A stretch of 64,000 bases of DNA from Candolleomyces eurysporus. Its lineage: Eukaryota > Basidiomycota > Agaricomycetes > Agaricales > Psathyrellaceae. The translations under genes and the position numbers were made by a program. The stretch covers positions 62,001-126,000 of the forward strand of contig JANBPK010000860.1 of the NCBI GenBank assembly GCA_027579435.1, given 5' to 3'. This document shows positions 48,061 through 60,041 of the stretch, in pieces (the first letter of the stretch is position 1; each line of letters begins with the position of its first letter). Below the pieces are notes generated by a model. It had not been told where the DNA came from. It did no database searches and saw only the letters and a list, made by a program, of their open reading frames with translations.

Positions 48061-49085
48061 TCAAGAAGTCGATGTTTGCACTGCAGGCAACTCCTCTACT
48101 GCTCTCCGCAGGATCGTGGTCGCGCTCGAAATCTCCAGCTGAGCCGCGGCCTCGCTGGAATGATCCCTAACTTCCGTCAAATCACCCCCAACAAATTCAG
48201 CAACTACCCCCTCGTAAAGATCAAGTCCATCTGGCACAGTGAACATCGTAAAACGCCAGCCTTTGGGGATTTGTCCGTCGACTCTGACTTGCCGGTTGAC
48301 GGCATCGAATTCTACTCGGCTGAAATCGAAGCCTAGGCCAAGACCGAGGCCCTTTGTATACGACTCCTTCACAGTCCACATCCAGTAGAATCGACGCTGT
48401 CGTTCATCCGAAGGGATATCGGGCGTCAGTTGAGACTTTTCTAAGGTTGTTAACTAGAGGTAATTTTCAGTTTCGACCCATCTCTCTTCGGTGAGTGCGC
48501 GTACCTGCTCTTCGAATATCTCGATGAAAGAGTCCAGGGTGTCGCGACTCGGAATCTGGACTTTCATCACGTCGATTCCGAGGCTAAATGCAGGGGGGCG
48601 ATGAACACCAGGAGCGAACCCCATGGCAATCAGGGAATTGTCATGGGTGATATTGAACGCTATCGCGTTGCTCGGATTTGGTGTGACCTAAGAGAACCCG
48701 AATCGAACGAGTTCCTGGGACTGATTAAAGAGACTGCGTACAACATAGGGTTTCCCTTCCGTAGTCTTCGCAAGTGAGATCGAATGCGCAGCGAAACCTC
48801 GCTCATTCAGTAGCAATCGAAGGAGAAGGGCTCCGATTAGGGTCCCTTTTCTCGATAATAGGTGTAGGTTAGGATAGTCATGGAAAGGAAGAGCTATGGC
48901 TTACTGCACGCGTCTTCCCTCCTGTAAAACCTCTTGACCTTGGTTTGAGTGTCCGTGTCGACCCTGGTGAGTGCTTCCTGGTACAACTTTTCCGATGGAA
49001 ATGTGAATAGGCCTCGATCAAGATTCTCGTCACCTACCTCTTCGCTGACGTCCTCCGGGTGGTATGTGACTGCGCGAACCTGCAT
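48061..49085 (-). CDS. 4'-phosphopantetheinyl transferase
   Basis: CDS complement(join(48061..48435, 48505..48687, 48742..48845, 48905..49085)), about 280 aa. The enzyme moves phosphopantetheine from CoA to a Ser of carrier proteins (fatty-acid synthase, polyketide and peptide synthetases, Lys2-type reductase). Visible motifs: VKRFYRREDA and LLLRLLLNE (N-terminal half), AFNITHDNS, the Mg-binding LGIDVM, and the WTVKESYTKGLGLGLGF block with the catalytic Lys-Glu. Exon 3 may extend nine codons (VRALTEERW) past 48505; both options keep frame. The start ATG gives MQVRAVTYHP; an earlier Met (MSRSL) is possible. It is divergent from the Mak32-like gene with ~206 bp between the starts. Confidence 0.9.
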
Positions 49086-49291
49086 TCGAAGCGTTTCGTT
49101 CAAGCTACGGCTCATGACCCTTGAGAGGTGACCATGAGGTTGAGAGTGTGCGCGCGTGTGGATGAGATGAAAAGAGTCATCGAACGTTATCTTATCTAAA
49201 CGACCTGGAGGGATCATTGCGCGTGCTAAACCTCCTTCTCCCTTTCCCTTCACCTCGTTTCAAGGCCTGTTTGGGATTAAAGGTCTGCACA

Positions 49292-50742
49292 ATGGCGAAG
49301 GAACCTAGATCAGTTCACTTCGCGACCCTCGGCATGTTCATCGTCGACGAATTTTCATTTGCAGACGAGCATGGCAATCCTACAGGCAAGGTCGTGCCTC
49401 CTCAGGGAAGTCTATAGCTTAGCTCGATTGCCGAGTCGCGTAGCTAAAGCATAGTAATCCGATAGATAGGTGGAGGGGGGACCTATGCTGCGATTGGAGC
49501 GCGAATGTGGTCAGGATCGCCACGCTCATCGCCGACTGAACGTGACCGTACTAACATCATCATCAGGTTACCACCCGAACAAATAGCCATGATTGTGGAC
49601 AGAGGGCACGATTTTCCTGTTGAAATAGAGAACCAGTTGATAGAGTATGGTCGGGAAATGTGGGCCTTTCGAGAGCAACCTGAATCTGGTACCACCCGCG
49701 CTCTCAATTCATACCTTGGTGAACATCGAAAGTTAGCTCGGTCACTCTGGCAAAAGAAATATCTGAACAACGTTTCCCTGCAGCTTCGAATATCTAACAC
49801 CACGGATTCGCATCACCCCAAGTGACCTGCCGGCCGTCAACGTCTCGAAACCTGCAACACTGCATTTCATCTGCTCCCCGACACGAGCCGCAAAGATAGT
49901 TTCGGAAGTGAAACTGGTGGAAGGATGGTCACCAATAACCATCTACGAGCCCATACCGGTATGAGTCTTACCATTCTCGTGCAGAGAGCTCGAGCTTTGA
50001 GACTGAGGCTTTGAATTTGAATTTGCATAGGATCGTTGCGTTCCCGGGGAATTACCCGCTCTTCAACGCGTGCTAAATGCCATTTCGATCCTCAGGTAGA
50101 GCGTAAACTGGATTTAGCACTCCTTTTACAAGACTGACCAACCCGCCCCTTCGATTCGCAGTCCCAACGCGGAGGAGGCGCTGAGACTTCTCAGCCTTCC
50201 GCTACCACCTTCGCGATCGACAATTGAGCAAGCGGCTGATATATTTCTAAGCTTCGGTATTGGCCACGCAAATGAAGGTTTCGTGGTCATCAGAAGTGGT
50301 GGATTGGGTGCATATGTGAAATCCAGAGCCCGTGCAGGCGAATGGGTGGAGGCCTATTGGTCAGAAAAGGACGAGGACAAGATTGTGGATGTGACAGGTC
50401 GATATCACAGTTCCTATCCATTGAATGCTTCTGATTAGCTCTGGTTCGCACAGGCGCAGGGAATAGCTTTCTGGGAGGGCTGGCAGCTGGCCTCCTATTG
50501 CAGAAAGATGATGTCTTTGAGGGTATGTGACCACAGCTCTTTGAGCATCGCTGCGCCCAGCTAACAGTTGTGTAGCAACCTTTTATGCCTCGGTTTCAGC
50601 TTCTTTCGTGATTGAACAGCAGGGTTTGCCGAAGATAGGCGCTGGAGTGGACAGTGAAGGGTCCACTGGCACCTGGAACAGTGATAGCCCGAAGAGAAGG
50701 CTTGACCAATTGCGGAAGCGACACAAGAAATTGGGAAATTAA
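49292..50742 (+). CDS. Mak32-like PfkB/ribokinase-family protein
   Basis: CDS join(49292..49409, 49470..49509, 49567..49731, 49784..49958, 50031..50095, 50162..50397, 50454..50522, 50576..50742), 344 aa; all phases agree. The N-terminal HFATLGMFIVDEF and GGGTYAAIGARMW form the ribokinase sugar-side strand. The C-terminal VTGAGNSFLGGLAAGL is the PfkB signature with Asn where sugar kinases have the catalytic Asp (GAGD). In yeast MAK32 is tied to killer-virus maintenance (family knowledge). Catalysis is doubtful given the Asn. The ATG follows MCT-like upstream codons; MAKEP was chosen for its fit to a cytosolic start. It is convergent with the Dr1 gene, 67 bp between the stops. Confidence 0.88.
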
Positions 50743-50809
50743 ATAGCACACATACTGAAAACAAATATTGATACAGTATTTGAATCATAAAATAAGCTGT
50801 TCGTCACGG

Positions 50810-51455
50810 TCATTGCTGCGTGGATTGAAATTTGGCCCTGCTTGCAGCGAAAAGCTCTTCCTGTTTCGCCAACAATTCTTCCTCCGTCAATCCGGACTTT
50901 TCGAGTTTCGAAACCTTCTTGTCTCGGTCCTGAGATGGTATTGAGTGAATTTCCAGCCGAGTATCGGGTCGGAAGGTACGTTACCTTCTGCTGCGCTTTG
51001 TGGTCTTTCAATACGTCTTCAACTTCGCTGGTGAAGTTGTCGAAACCAAGACGCTGCCACACCAGTTAGAACGTGCATCTTCAAAGGAGATAAGGATGCC
51101 AACCTTCAACGCCGTGATGATATGTTCTGGAGCGATAGTCTTCTTTGATTCCTCCTCACAAACTTCGTTTGCCTCTGAAGCAATTAAGTGGATGAATTCT
51201 AGAAATGGAGGCGTTAGGCTTCGAGCTGTGGATTCACGCGTTTAAATTGTGTTCACCTACACAACATTCGATGACTAGATCGCGGGTATCCTTTGAGCAG
51301 GTTATGTCGTTGGGGAGAAGCTCTGCGCGCCGACGGTAAGTGCATGAACAAAGGTAGTTTGAGTGAGACTTGCCAGTAATCATCTTTGCGACCGTCGCCT
51401 TGGGTAGCGAAAGCTCATCGTCAGTAGCTCCGGTGAATCCCTCGCGGTCAGACAT
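50810..51455 (-). CDS. NCB2: NC2-beta / Dr1 histone-fold TBP repressor
   Basis: CDS complement(join(50810..50929, 50985..51053, 51104..51198, 51257..51322, 51374..51455)), 143 aa. The H2B-like histone fold is complete: LSLPKATVAKMITELLPND, CSKDTRDLVIECCVEFIHL, ASEANEVCEEESKKTIAPEH, IITALKRLGFDNF. A basic-acidic tail (KLEKSGLTEEELLAKQEELF) follows. With NC2-alpha it binds TBP on DNA and blocks TFIIA/TFIIB (family knowledge). Intron 1 has a GC-AG boundary: exon 1 ends ...MIT-G at 51374 and the intron starts GCAAGT; only this splice restores ITELLP. Divergent from SmF, starts 147 bp apart. Confidence 0.93.
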
Positions 51456-51602
51456 GGTGGTTTGGGGTCAAAGAGGTCAGAGCTGAAGGAGTGAGGGTGA
51501 CCTCAAGCTAAACGAGCGCGAAGGTTGGGTTTGTTGTTGCGGGGATAAATGCAAAAAGGATGTTGAATTTGGAAGTCCGCACGCGTGCTTCATTGAACCA
51601 CC

Positions 51603-52000
51603 ATGTCCTCGGTCTGTATTCCTCTATCAGGATAAGACAGGCCCTGCTCACAAACAATTCTTTTCCAGGTTAATCCAGTCAATCCTAAACCGTTCTTGCA
51701 GGAACTCACGGGCAAGCCTGTGTATGTTCGTCTAAAATGGGGGCTTGAGTACAAGGGCTTCCTCGTCTCAACTGATGGTTACATGAATCTTCAGGTATTG
51801 CTGCGTTTTATCCCTCGAGAAATCAGAATGCTGAAACGTAACCTAAAGCTTGCAAACACAGAGGAATTCCAGGATGGCAAGTCTAACGGGGCCCTGGGTG
51901 AAGTTTTCATTCGGTGAGTCGGTCCCCTTCCGCGAGACTGCAGTCGCGCTGATTCCATGATCCAGGTGTAACAATGTTCTTTATATTATAAGTCTGCTGT
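51603..52000 (+). CDS. SMX3: Spliceosomal Sm protein F (SmF)
   Basis: Exons 51603..51611, 51669..51794, 51849..51913 and one starting at 51966. The Sm1 motif is clear ([38 protein letters not shown]), followed by ANTEEF and the Sm2 motif [13 protein letters not shown]. The NPKPFL start and KWGLEYKG wording are those of SmF and not LSm6. It forms part of the heptameric Sm ring on U1, U2, U4 and U5 snRNAs. The C-terminus after LYI is unclear: the genome goes on as ATAAGT, a donor-like site with A for G, and a later acceptor at 52039 would lead to EAPSED and a stop, but no GT-AG splice gives the right phase. The end coordinate is therefore approximate. Confidence 0.9.
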
Positions 52001-52595
52001 CTAGCGCTCCTTTCCATTTGGCTGATCTACTGTGCACAGGGAGGCCCCTTCAGAAGATTAAAGTCGAAAATTCTGAGCGGTCTGCTACCACAAGAGCTTT
52101 CGGAAACAGCCCTTCTCTCCGTGAGGCTCGACGTCCGCCAAGATCGGTACACCGCCGGTACTTCAATAGCCGACGCACATACCAGAATGGATTCTTTTGT
52201 TCTTCAGGTATATCTGCTGTATTGCGCAAATTGTTATCACTATCGGAATACACACTGCTTTCCTTTGCATCTGGCGCGCATGGGCTACTTTCTCCGGAAT
52301 GTAGATGATTATTCCAGAACATTCTGGTTTAATCCTCTCTTGGTGCTGAAACAAACAGCTGACTCGGTGTAAAATTGCCGCTCAGTCGAGTCAATTCGCT
52401 CAGTACTTTAACCGACCATTGTCGATATGTGGACGTTAGTGCCAGGACCACCACAAGGAGAATAACCGCACCGCCACCACGTGGCCAATCATTCAAATCT
52501 GACTCCGCTCGAAATTTTGTCGATAATAGCTGCGGCACGGAGCCTTGCACACCCTCACTTTTTACACCCCACCTCCACACACCCCAACCAACGAC

Positions 52596-53299
52596 ATGGC
52601 AAAATCGCTAAGATCCAAGACGAAGCGCTCTTTCCGTGCAAAGAAGCGTGAAGAAGGTGTTTATGCAGCAGCCCATGCTGCTCGATTACAACGTCTTAGC
52701 AACAAACTGGTGGAGACGATCAAGAAGGACGCTGAAGGAGACGTCTCGTTAGACCCAGCAGACGAAGAACCGGTGGACGAAGTACCAGGTTGGTTGACAA
52801 CAGCTTTAGGCTTCATGCCAGATTTCGAACTCGAAGACCTGGCCCACCTTGCATGTTACCACACTACAACATACCCGACGCTAGTGGAGGTTTAAACCTG
52901 GTTGCGCGCCTACGATTCCCCCCCNTCCCATTTTGGGACCATTCGCAATTTATCATTGATTTTTCCATTCCACGAGACCTGACTATCGCGGATGGACAAT
53001 CATTGACCTTTTGCTTCTCTTCACAGCCGGACAAAACGGCGCTGAAGCGCAACCAGGTTTGTACTCCATCTCATTTTTCATCATCTATTTATTTACCCGC
53101 CCACCAACCACCACCAGACTCCATGGCCGTCGATTCCGATAAATCAAAACGGGTATCGACACATGGCCCACGGAACTCAAGAAGAGAAGAATGGAGGCGG
53201 TCCAAGGGTCTAGACCCCAAACCAGCCCTCAAAGGCACGAATCGACAAGGACTTGTCGCTGCCAGAAGAAAATCTGGACGCTCTCACCGAAGACGATGA
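52596..53299 (+). CDS. DUF2423-like small basic nucleolar-type protein
   Basis: Exon 1 begins MAKSLRSKTKRSFRAKKREEGVYAA, the hallmark N-terminus of the DUF2423 (Llp/Ybl028-like) family, with ARLQRLSNKL after it, then an acidic linker up to about 52786. The C-terminal exon (roughly 53123..53299) reads STHGPRNSRREEWRRSKG and ends GRSHRRR. A middle exon, about 53026-53055 (DKTALKRNQ), is likely. The exact splice after residue ~62 is not settled: the first exon frame also stays open to 52895. N 52925 lies in the likely intron. Small, very basic, with a bipartite nuclear-type signal; a role in ribosome or chromatin biology is inferred from family members. Confidence 0.75.
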
Positions 53300-53452
53300 T
53301 TGTGCATTATTGTATTTCTATTGTATGGCCTCCTATGTACGTTACGCATTACTAGTATTACAACACATGTTGAACTCGTCGTGAATTCAAACCAACAGTA
53401 TGAAAAAGAATGTGAATGTGCCATGTCGATCCTAAGCTCGACGATAATATCG

Positions 53453-55384
53453 TTAGACGGCGACGGCTGCCGGTGGCTGAGGCGTTATAGGCGAACCAAA
53501 CTCGAACGACGATCCCTTTTCTGAATCTTTCAACGACCTATTGTCAACATATGAGTTCCTATGACTGTTCTCGGTGCCATGATATGGGGAACTTGACCCT
53601 GATGTCCTATAAATCCGAGTCAGGTCAATAAGCTGTCCAGTCATACCCCGATATGGCAAAGATACACTCACGGGAATTCGGCCATCGTGATATGTTCCGT
53701 TGTTACATGGACCTCAGGTCGTGTCAAGGGCAACCGCTGGGGTTTGAACGCGGGTATTGATGGGTCCGTAGGTCGCCTTGGTAAGCTGGCGACCGCAGAT
53801 GCTGAGTGGACATAGAAATCTTTGCCCGACCAAGTCAGGAGTCGCATGACTGCGCGGCAGGCTGCAATGGAACTTGAGCAGGCGTTAGTGAGTTGCTTCT
53901 CATGGCCTTAAGGTGGGACATACGTGATGGTGGCTGCGGGAATCTGGTCATGTTTTAATTAGTCTGCGTCAGTGCATGGGGCTCGGAATACTCACAGTTG
54001 CGATGCTGACAGCGGTTGTGGGAGAGAAGAGTATAACTATAAGCAGATAGACGGGCAACGAGGCATGCTGCACTTACACATTCATGGGTGCTAGACGGAT
54101 AAAATACGGTCAATTTCGTGTGTGAACACAAAGGCAAAGGCAACAGACGTACGATTCAAGTCTAGAATATTGAACACCTGGGAGAGTGGAATTAGTGTGT
54201 CGCATACCTCGGAGAAAAACACGGGCTTACTGCTGGGATACAGTTCATGGTGAACGAGATCAAAAAGTAGACGAGCCCGTCCTGAAAGAGCAGCCGCCAA
54301 AGACCGGTCTTCACTGAAGGCCTGCCTAATAGCGCAACCGCAGTGAACACCAGAATGGTGAAATCAAATCCCATGGCTTGATTGATTCATTAGAATTTGT
54401 AGACATATTGGATACCATTTTTGAGTACTCACTGAACAGGAATGTGACTTTGAGCAAAGATGAGTTGGTCTGCCTCACGACACAGACCTTGAGCTCCTCA
54501 TCCCATCTCGCAACGACGACGAACATCGTGCGATAGAGAAGAACCCAGTGGCCCAGGCATAGGAGGCCAAGGAAACCGACTATAACTTTCTTGCGGTCCC
54601 ACAGTGCAATTCTGATCAAGGGCGGTGATGACAATCAGACATTCACTGAAGGCTCGGGATAGAAAAAAGCTACCCACGTTCTCAACATCAGGCAGGTCGA
54701 GGCGCAGAGGATAGACATGTTTCCTGCCCACTTCAGCGGTGTCAGGTCTCCTTATCAACAAAGTAAAATGATAGAATAACTCACGGAATTGAACATATAA
54801 AGAGCCTACGAGTTGTTAGATATCATATAGTAAGAAAGATTTTGCTTTGGCAATACCCACACTACAGTTTATCTGAAATGGGTGAAAATGAGGGAAATCC
54901 GACTTTGCCTCACATAGTACACTTACCGGTGTAAAAACGTTCAAAGAAATGATTCTAAACACTCGTTAGTGAAAACAGCGCCGGTATATGGATAGGGGAA
55001 ACTCACAATCCAATAAAGGAGAGGACCATGCAGTAACGGCAGAGGAAGAAGAAAACTGGGAGAACGGGAATGAGAATCCGTCAAGGGATACGCAGGAGAA
55101 CGACTGACTCTACATTAAACAGACAGAAATGTCAGAACCGAATAAGAATGAGAGGAGTGTTACGCACGAGAGGCCAATGGAATGGTCGTCGGCGGGCAAT
55201 CAACGACCATTCAAAGTCGGAGGTCATGAAGATCTCCCATATGTATAATCCGAAGAAAGCGAAGATAATCTTTTGGAATGCATCTAGGAGGACCAACATT
55301 AGCCGGTTCCGGAAAAGGTGTTGCTTCCGAGTCTGACTGACCTGAAACTCTAGCAATGACGAGAGGATCTGCCCACTGGACCAT
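53453..55384 (-). CDS. Seven-transmembrane integral membrane protein of Agaricomycete type
   Basis: The proposed start is ATG at 55382-55384 (MVQWADPLVIARVS). Early exons are 55342..55384, 55164..55283 and 55007..55055; the last coding stretch ends at 53453-53455. Around a dozen short introns are needed. Diagnostic blocks: AFQKIIFAFFGLYIWEIF, DFEWSLI, FFFLCRYCMVLSFIGL, WAGNMSILCASTCLMLRT, ALWDRKKVIVGFLGLLCLGHW, MGFDFTILVFTAVALLG, FQDGLVYFLISFTMNCIPA, then IAACRAVMRLL and a Ser-rich cytosolic tail. This is the common uncharacterised 7-TM family of mushrooms, receptor-like in layout but with no proven ligand. Exon edges between 53700 and 54950 are only partly fixed. Confidence 0.8.
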
Positions 55385-56460
55385 GATGACCTTTGGAAGC
55401 AAGTAAGGAGAGGACAGTCAATAAGAGGGGAACAAAATGAGCGCGGGCTGAGGGTCCTGAGCTGGAGACGCGAGATGCACCAGGAGGCAGGGGCACTGAT
55501 CTTCAATCCAATTCAGACGTCCACATATAAATGAGCTGTCCTCGCCAAGTTTAAAGTCGCCGATCACCGCATTCTCCTTGACATCGATCCGAGTTTAACG
55601 TTCGTTGGTGAACAGTGCACAAAACCAACACCAATTCTGACGGCATTCGCAGGATGAAGCATTGATTGCGGAGTTGAAAGGGACATGCCAGTCAACGCGG
55701 CGGATTTTTCTCCACCACGCCTTCACACATTCCACCAGCCAGCGGGTTTCGACATCCGACGATGGGTCAATCTGGACAAATTTGGGGATCCTAGGTCATT
55801 GACTTGGTGACTCGCTCGTAGAGAGGTCGGAGAGCCCATTTCTCATGGCATCCTCACTCGTATAGCTCCGCTGCGAACAACGGCCCCCGCCCTCCGAATC
55901 CGGCAGTTTTCAATTGAATGTTAAAGATAAAGGTATTGCAAACTTTGGAAGAAAGGTAGGCAAGGAAGAAAGGCTACTAGACCAATGTTAGTAATTGACG
56001 TCGCAACGAGATAAGTGGAATAACTTACCCGGGCTCGAGCGCTGCATTTTCGTTTATGCGGTCGAGACACAAAGCCTCCGTTGGGAAAGTTGCCTTTCCA
56101 AGGCCGAATTACGACCTTCAATCGGCGACGTCAATTCACGGCGGTATGTCGTCCAAGTATTTTAATGCGCTTGTGGACACAGAGCTGCGCTATAATTTAG
56201 GTCGCCATGCTGCAATGAGAATTTCGGCGCATGAGACAGGAATGCTTCCCAGAAGTAATGGAAGAACAGGGAGTATGGGGCAAATGTCCACTTGTCCACG
56301 TCACGTTGGTGTTTAAACGCCTACTTCGATGACTGTAGTGACACTTCCCTGAAGATGTTGGGCTTTAAGGCGTGAAGGCCCCCGAAAAGGTGTATTTAGG
56401 CCCTGTCATATTGTTCAATAGACGCAAAAGCCAGGAAGTGCAGGATTAAAATAACGTAAT
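55385..56460. other. Intergenic, no gene seen
   Basis: Upstream flank of the 7-TM gene and 3' flank of ERB1. Frames up to 86 codons lack domains. It includes an AT-rich patch near 55920-55990. Confidence 0.4.
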
Positions 56461-59085
56461 TTAGCTACACCATACCGCCACTGTCCCGTCTGCTCCAGCA
56501 CTTGCTAACCACGGTTGTTTCGGGCTCCACTTGACTTGAAGCACTCCCAAGCCATCAGCAATTTGGTGCCCTCGTAAGATTTTCAAGGGCACGATCAAAG
56601 GGTCCGTCATAAGATCGTTGTACACTCGGGCGTGGAATATCTGGATCGAGCCGTCGTCTGATGAAGAGGCAAATAGAGGATACTTTGGATGGAAGTGAAC
56701 AGAGCGGATCGCTCGAGAATGATATCTGCGCCGGTTATCAGCATGTAAAAAANTGTCAAACAGAAAATAGAATGCCGTACTTGAGGACTTTGTATGGCTT
56801 TTCACTGAGTTCTAAATCGAACCAACAGAGTTTGCGGTCGTATCCACCAACAATAAGGTGATCCCCGGATGGGTGGACGTCCATAGAAGATATCCATCGG
56901 ATGCCTGGCATGAGCGTCTTTATGAGCTTCTGCTCGGCTAGGTTGTACAGGCGAACGTATTGTTGGGTCTAATGAGGAGGCAATCAGCATGGCAGAGAAG
57001 CGAATAAATGCACAAGAGCAATTACGGCAACAAAGAAATGAGGTTGAGTTGGATGGAAGAGGACGAGCTGAACTGCCCCTTTGATTTTCTTGAAAGGTGC
57101 CTGTGAATGGCGCTTGCTAACTTGATGAATCCATACACCATTTTGGGCTCCACCAGTAGCTGCACAGACGGTGAGATGAGGCTTTACCATAAGGAGCTTT
57201 CTGAAACTTACAAACGCTGGCAACATAGTCGCCCTTTCGATGCCATTGCAGCTGGGTGGGGGTGCCCGAGGACGGCGGAAGTCCCAACGACAAGATTGGC
57301 TTATCGTTTGACCACGAACTAGCGGAGGTTGATGTCCATTTCACTTGAGATGGCGTTGGTCCTGCAGCTGGTAATGCCGCCGGGGCGAGTAAGGATTGTG
57401 TTTGAGCAAATACAGTGCTGTCCACATTCGGAGGAATAAGGAAATGGATCGTCTCTTCCCTAATACCAATAAGTCAATAACTGATCATAGAAATTTGCAC
57501 ACAATACTCACAGCCCAACTGCGAGATAAGATACGTCTTGACGAGGGCACCACTCAACAGATCCGATCTTTCCGTCAAATTTCCATCGTTTGACCTCACA
57601 GCCAACATTCACCTCCCATAAACTAACAACACCATCCTCATCACCGCTGGCTGCCCAAGCACCATCAGGGCTGATGCTAACACAGCGAGCGCGACCTTTG
57701 GGATGTTGTACTCGCAAGCTCTTGTAATTGGGGAATGGCTTTAGGCTGCTGGGACTAGGGAGTTTAGGTATAAGAGAATTGGGGTCCATATTCAATTTCT
57801 TTCGTTGGATTCTCGGCGCCAGATAAAGATCCAATTGACGGTTGAACCGCTGTTTAATGAAGTGGTCGTACGCCGGGACCAGCCTCAAAGAAGAGTATTT
57901 CTGAGGCATGAAATCGCGCTCTCTATCCTCCGGGTCTTGCTCTTCCCATTCTTTTTTCTCTTCTTCGGTCAAGAGATACTCTTCAGGTGGATTGTAAGAT
58001 TCAGCATTGGTTGGAAGAGGTGGCTTTGGAGCTGGAAGAGAAGGAGGGGCGGAGGAGGACGGTTCGGACGACCAGATTGAGTAGAACTCGAATTTTGAGG
58101 TAGTTTTGGGCTTCGAGGGAACGATGCGGCCTTGCCGAATGGCCCGCACAATTTTCATAATCTAAACTTTGGGATGAGAAAAATGCTAAAAATAATGATT
58201 GAAATGAATACCTTTTGCTTTTCCCATTTACTTCTAATCCATCGACGCTTGGGTTCTGGTGCAGCTGACAAAGGCATAATTTCTTCCTTTCCTTTGCCAG
58301 TGAACCACTCAACCATTGGTTCGTATGGATCATAGTTTGCGTCTGGGTTTTCGCCTGCGTGAAGTCGCTGGATGATATCCAATTCTTCGGCTGTCAAATT
58401 TTTGTCTTGTTGCGAAGTTTTGTCAAAAGCAGTTGTCCTGAGTACAGACGTCAGGAAGAGAAAAACTGGATGCAATGGGAAACCTTACCATGAATCGGGA
58501 TCGTCGACGGTTGCGAGAAACTTGTCCAGTTCATCCCCAGTAGCAGGTCGAAGGACTCGTTTGCCGTTGATGTCGTAGCCAATATGGGGCATATCATCGT
58601 ACCAATGCATCGGGACGTTTCCTACCCTGTTCGTCGTCTTGGCTGGCCATCTCAATGCAATTCCGAATACCAACATGAAGTAGACATACCTCTTCTGTGG
58701 AAGAATCTGAGTCGTAGTCTGGCTCAATTTCTGGGTAAACCTTTTTCGGCTGCCCAGTTATGTCCGATATAACGGTTTTGGATTTAGGAAACACATTGAG
58801 TTCAGATTCGGCGGAGGAGTATCCCTCTTCATCGCTCTCTTCTTCTTCATCATCTTGCCCATCCTCTTCTTCGGAGAGCCCATGGTCATCTTCTTCCTCG
58901 CTGTCGCTGGATGGGTCAATTTCCGGAAATTCGTCAACTTCGCCGTCGTCCGAGTCGTTGTAGTCCTCGTCTTCCTCGTCCGTTAGCATTTCAAGGCCAG
59001 AGAGTTTGAGCGCGACCGGCACAGCATCTTCCTTCTCTGAGTGCTTGCGCTTTACAGAGGTCTTTTTGGCGTCGATATTGGCCAT
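56461..59085 (-). CDS. ERB1: Ribosome biogenesis WD40 protein Erb1 (BOP1)
   Basis: CDS complement(join(56461..56725, 56781..56968, 57026..57159, 57212..57459, 57512..58161, 58212..58437, 58489..58637, 58690..59085)), 751 aa; phases all agree. Residues 1-~130 are acidic (repeated [13 protein letters not shown]). A BOP1 N-terminal domain follows ([70 protein letters not shown]). Then comes a WD40 propeller ([19 protein letters not shown] to [21 protein letters not shown]). With Nop7/Pes1 and Ytm1/WDR12 it processes the 27S rRNA of the 60S subunit in the nucleolus (family knowledge). N 56753 lies in the last intron, in an A run. The whole chain is intact. Confidence 0.95.
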
Positions 59086-59470
59086 ACGGGGCGAGGAGGG
59101 GTTCGCGAGACGCGAAAAATCTGCTTGTACGAGCGCGAAAGGGAAACTTTGGAAAACTCGATCACAGCACGTGAAGGAGATTGGCAGGTTGATGGGATCA
59201 ATAGCTTTGACTTCAAACAGACGTCAATATCCTGTTCGGTCTCCTCCAACCTCCGGCTCGCTAGCGATGACGGTGGGCTGCTACTGCAGCTAGTGAGCGG
59301 AGTTTGAAGAAGCTCATGTAAGCGACCCCAATTGGGAAGGTTGCTCGTACGAGGCTCATTCTGCCCAAGCCTTTCCTTGAGTTTGAGGTGTTGATTTCCA
59401 TTTTCTGTCCAAGAAGAGACTGTAACATGTTTTATTTGTGTATTAGACCAGCTTTTAAGGCGGGGTTGCA

Positions 59471-59690
59471 TTAAGCAGACAGTGGGGCCGTGCGTGTCCC
59501 TGTATCATAGTCAATCACAAAGGCCCCGCAGGGCCAAAAAAATTGATTGGTTTTAAAATTATCGTTGGATTTTTTGTCCGTAATGATAGGTCCAGTGGGA
59601 GTTACATCCTTGTTGCTGGAAAATTAAGCAGACAGCAGGGCCATTGTGCACGTTACTACTCAAGCATGATGGCCCCGCAGGACCGGAAAT
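59471..59690. repeat. Two copies of a GC-palindrome element
   Basis: Copy 1 (59471-59545) and copy 2 (59624-59690) both read TTAAGCAGACAG, a GGGCC core, a variable loop of about 28-32 nt, then GGCCCCGCAGG-x-CC and an A/T-rich tail with TTGATT. The GGGCC and GGCCC arms can pair in each copy. Spacing between copies is 153 bp. Arms are conserved and loops are not. Confidence 0.65.
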
Positions 59691-60041
59691 TTGATTTTTC
59701 TGAGCCTCTTATTGGCAGTTTTTCTTTGGGAGGAAATAGGTATTTCATTCCTCATCCTATCTCTGAAGTATGGCTTTCTACAGTCACTTTCTAGAGTGTG
59801 GTAAGCATATCCAATGAGTCTGCACAACGATCAGCACTGTCGCCGGCTCGGTTGCCGCGTGCTGACAAATCAGCTTGTTATCTTGCACAGATAAGATGCA
59901 GTAGCAAATTTCGAGATTTGGCAACACCGACTCCCCCGATAGCAATCTCTCTTGTGCACATGAGTCTGAAACATCTCAAGCCAGCTGAATTATTTTTTTT
60001 TGTATTTCTTGTATCTCAGGCGATTATTTGGAGGATTTTTT

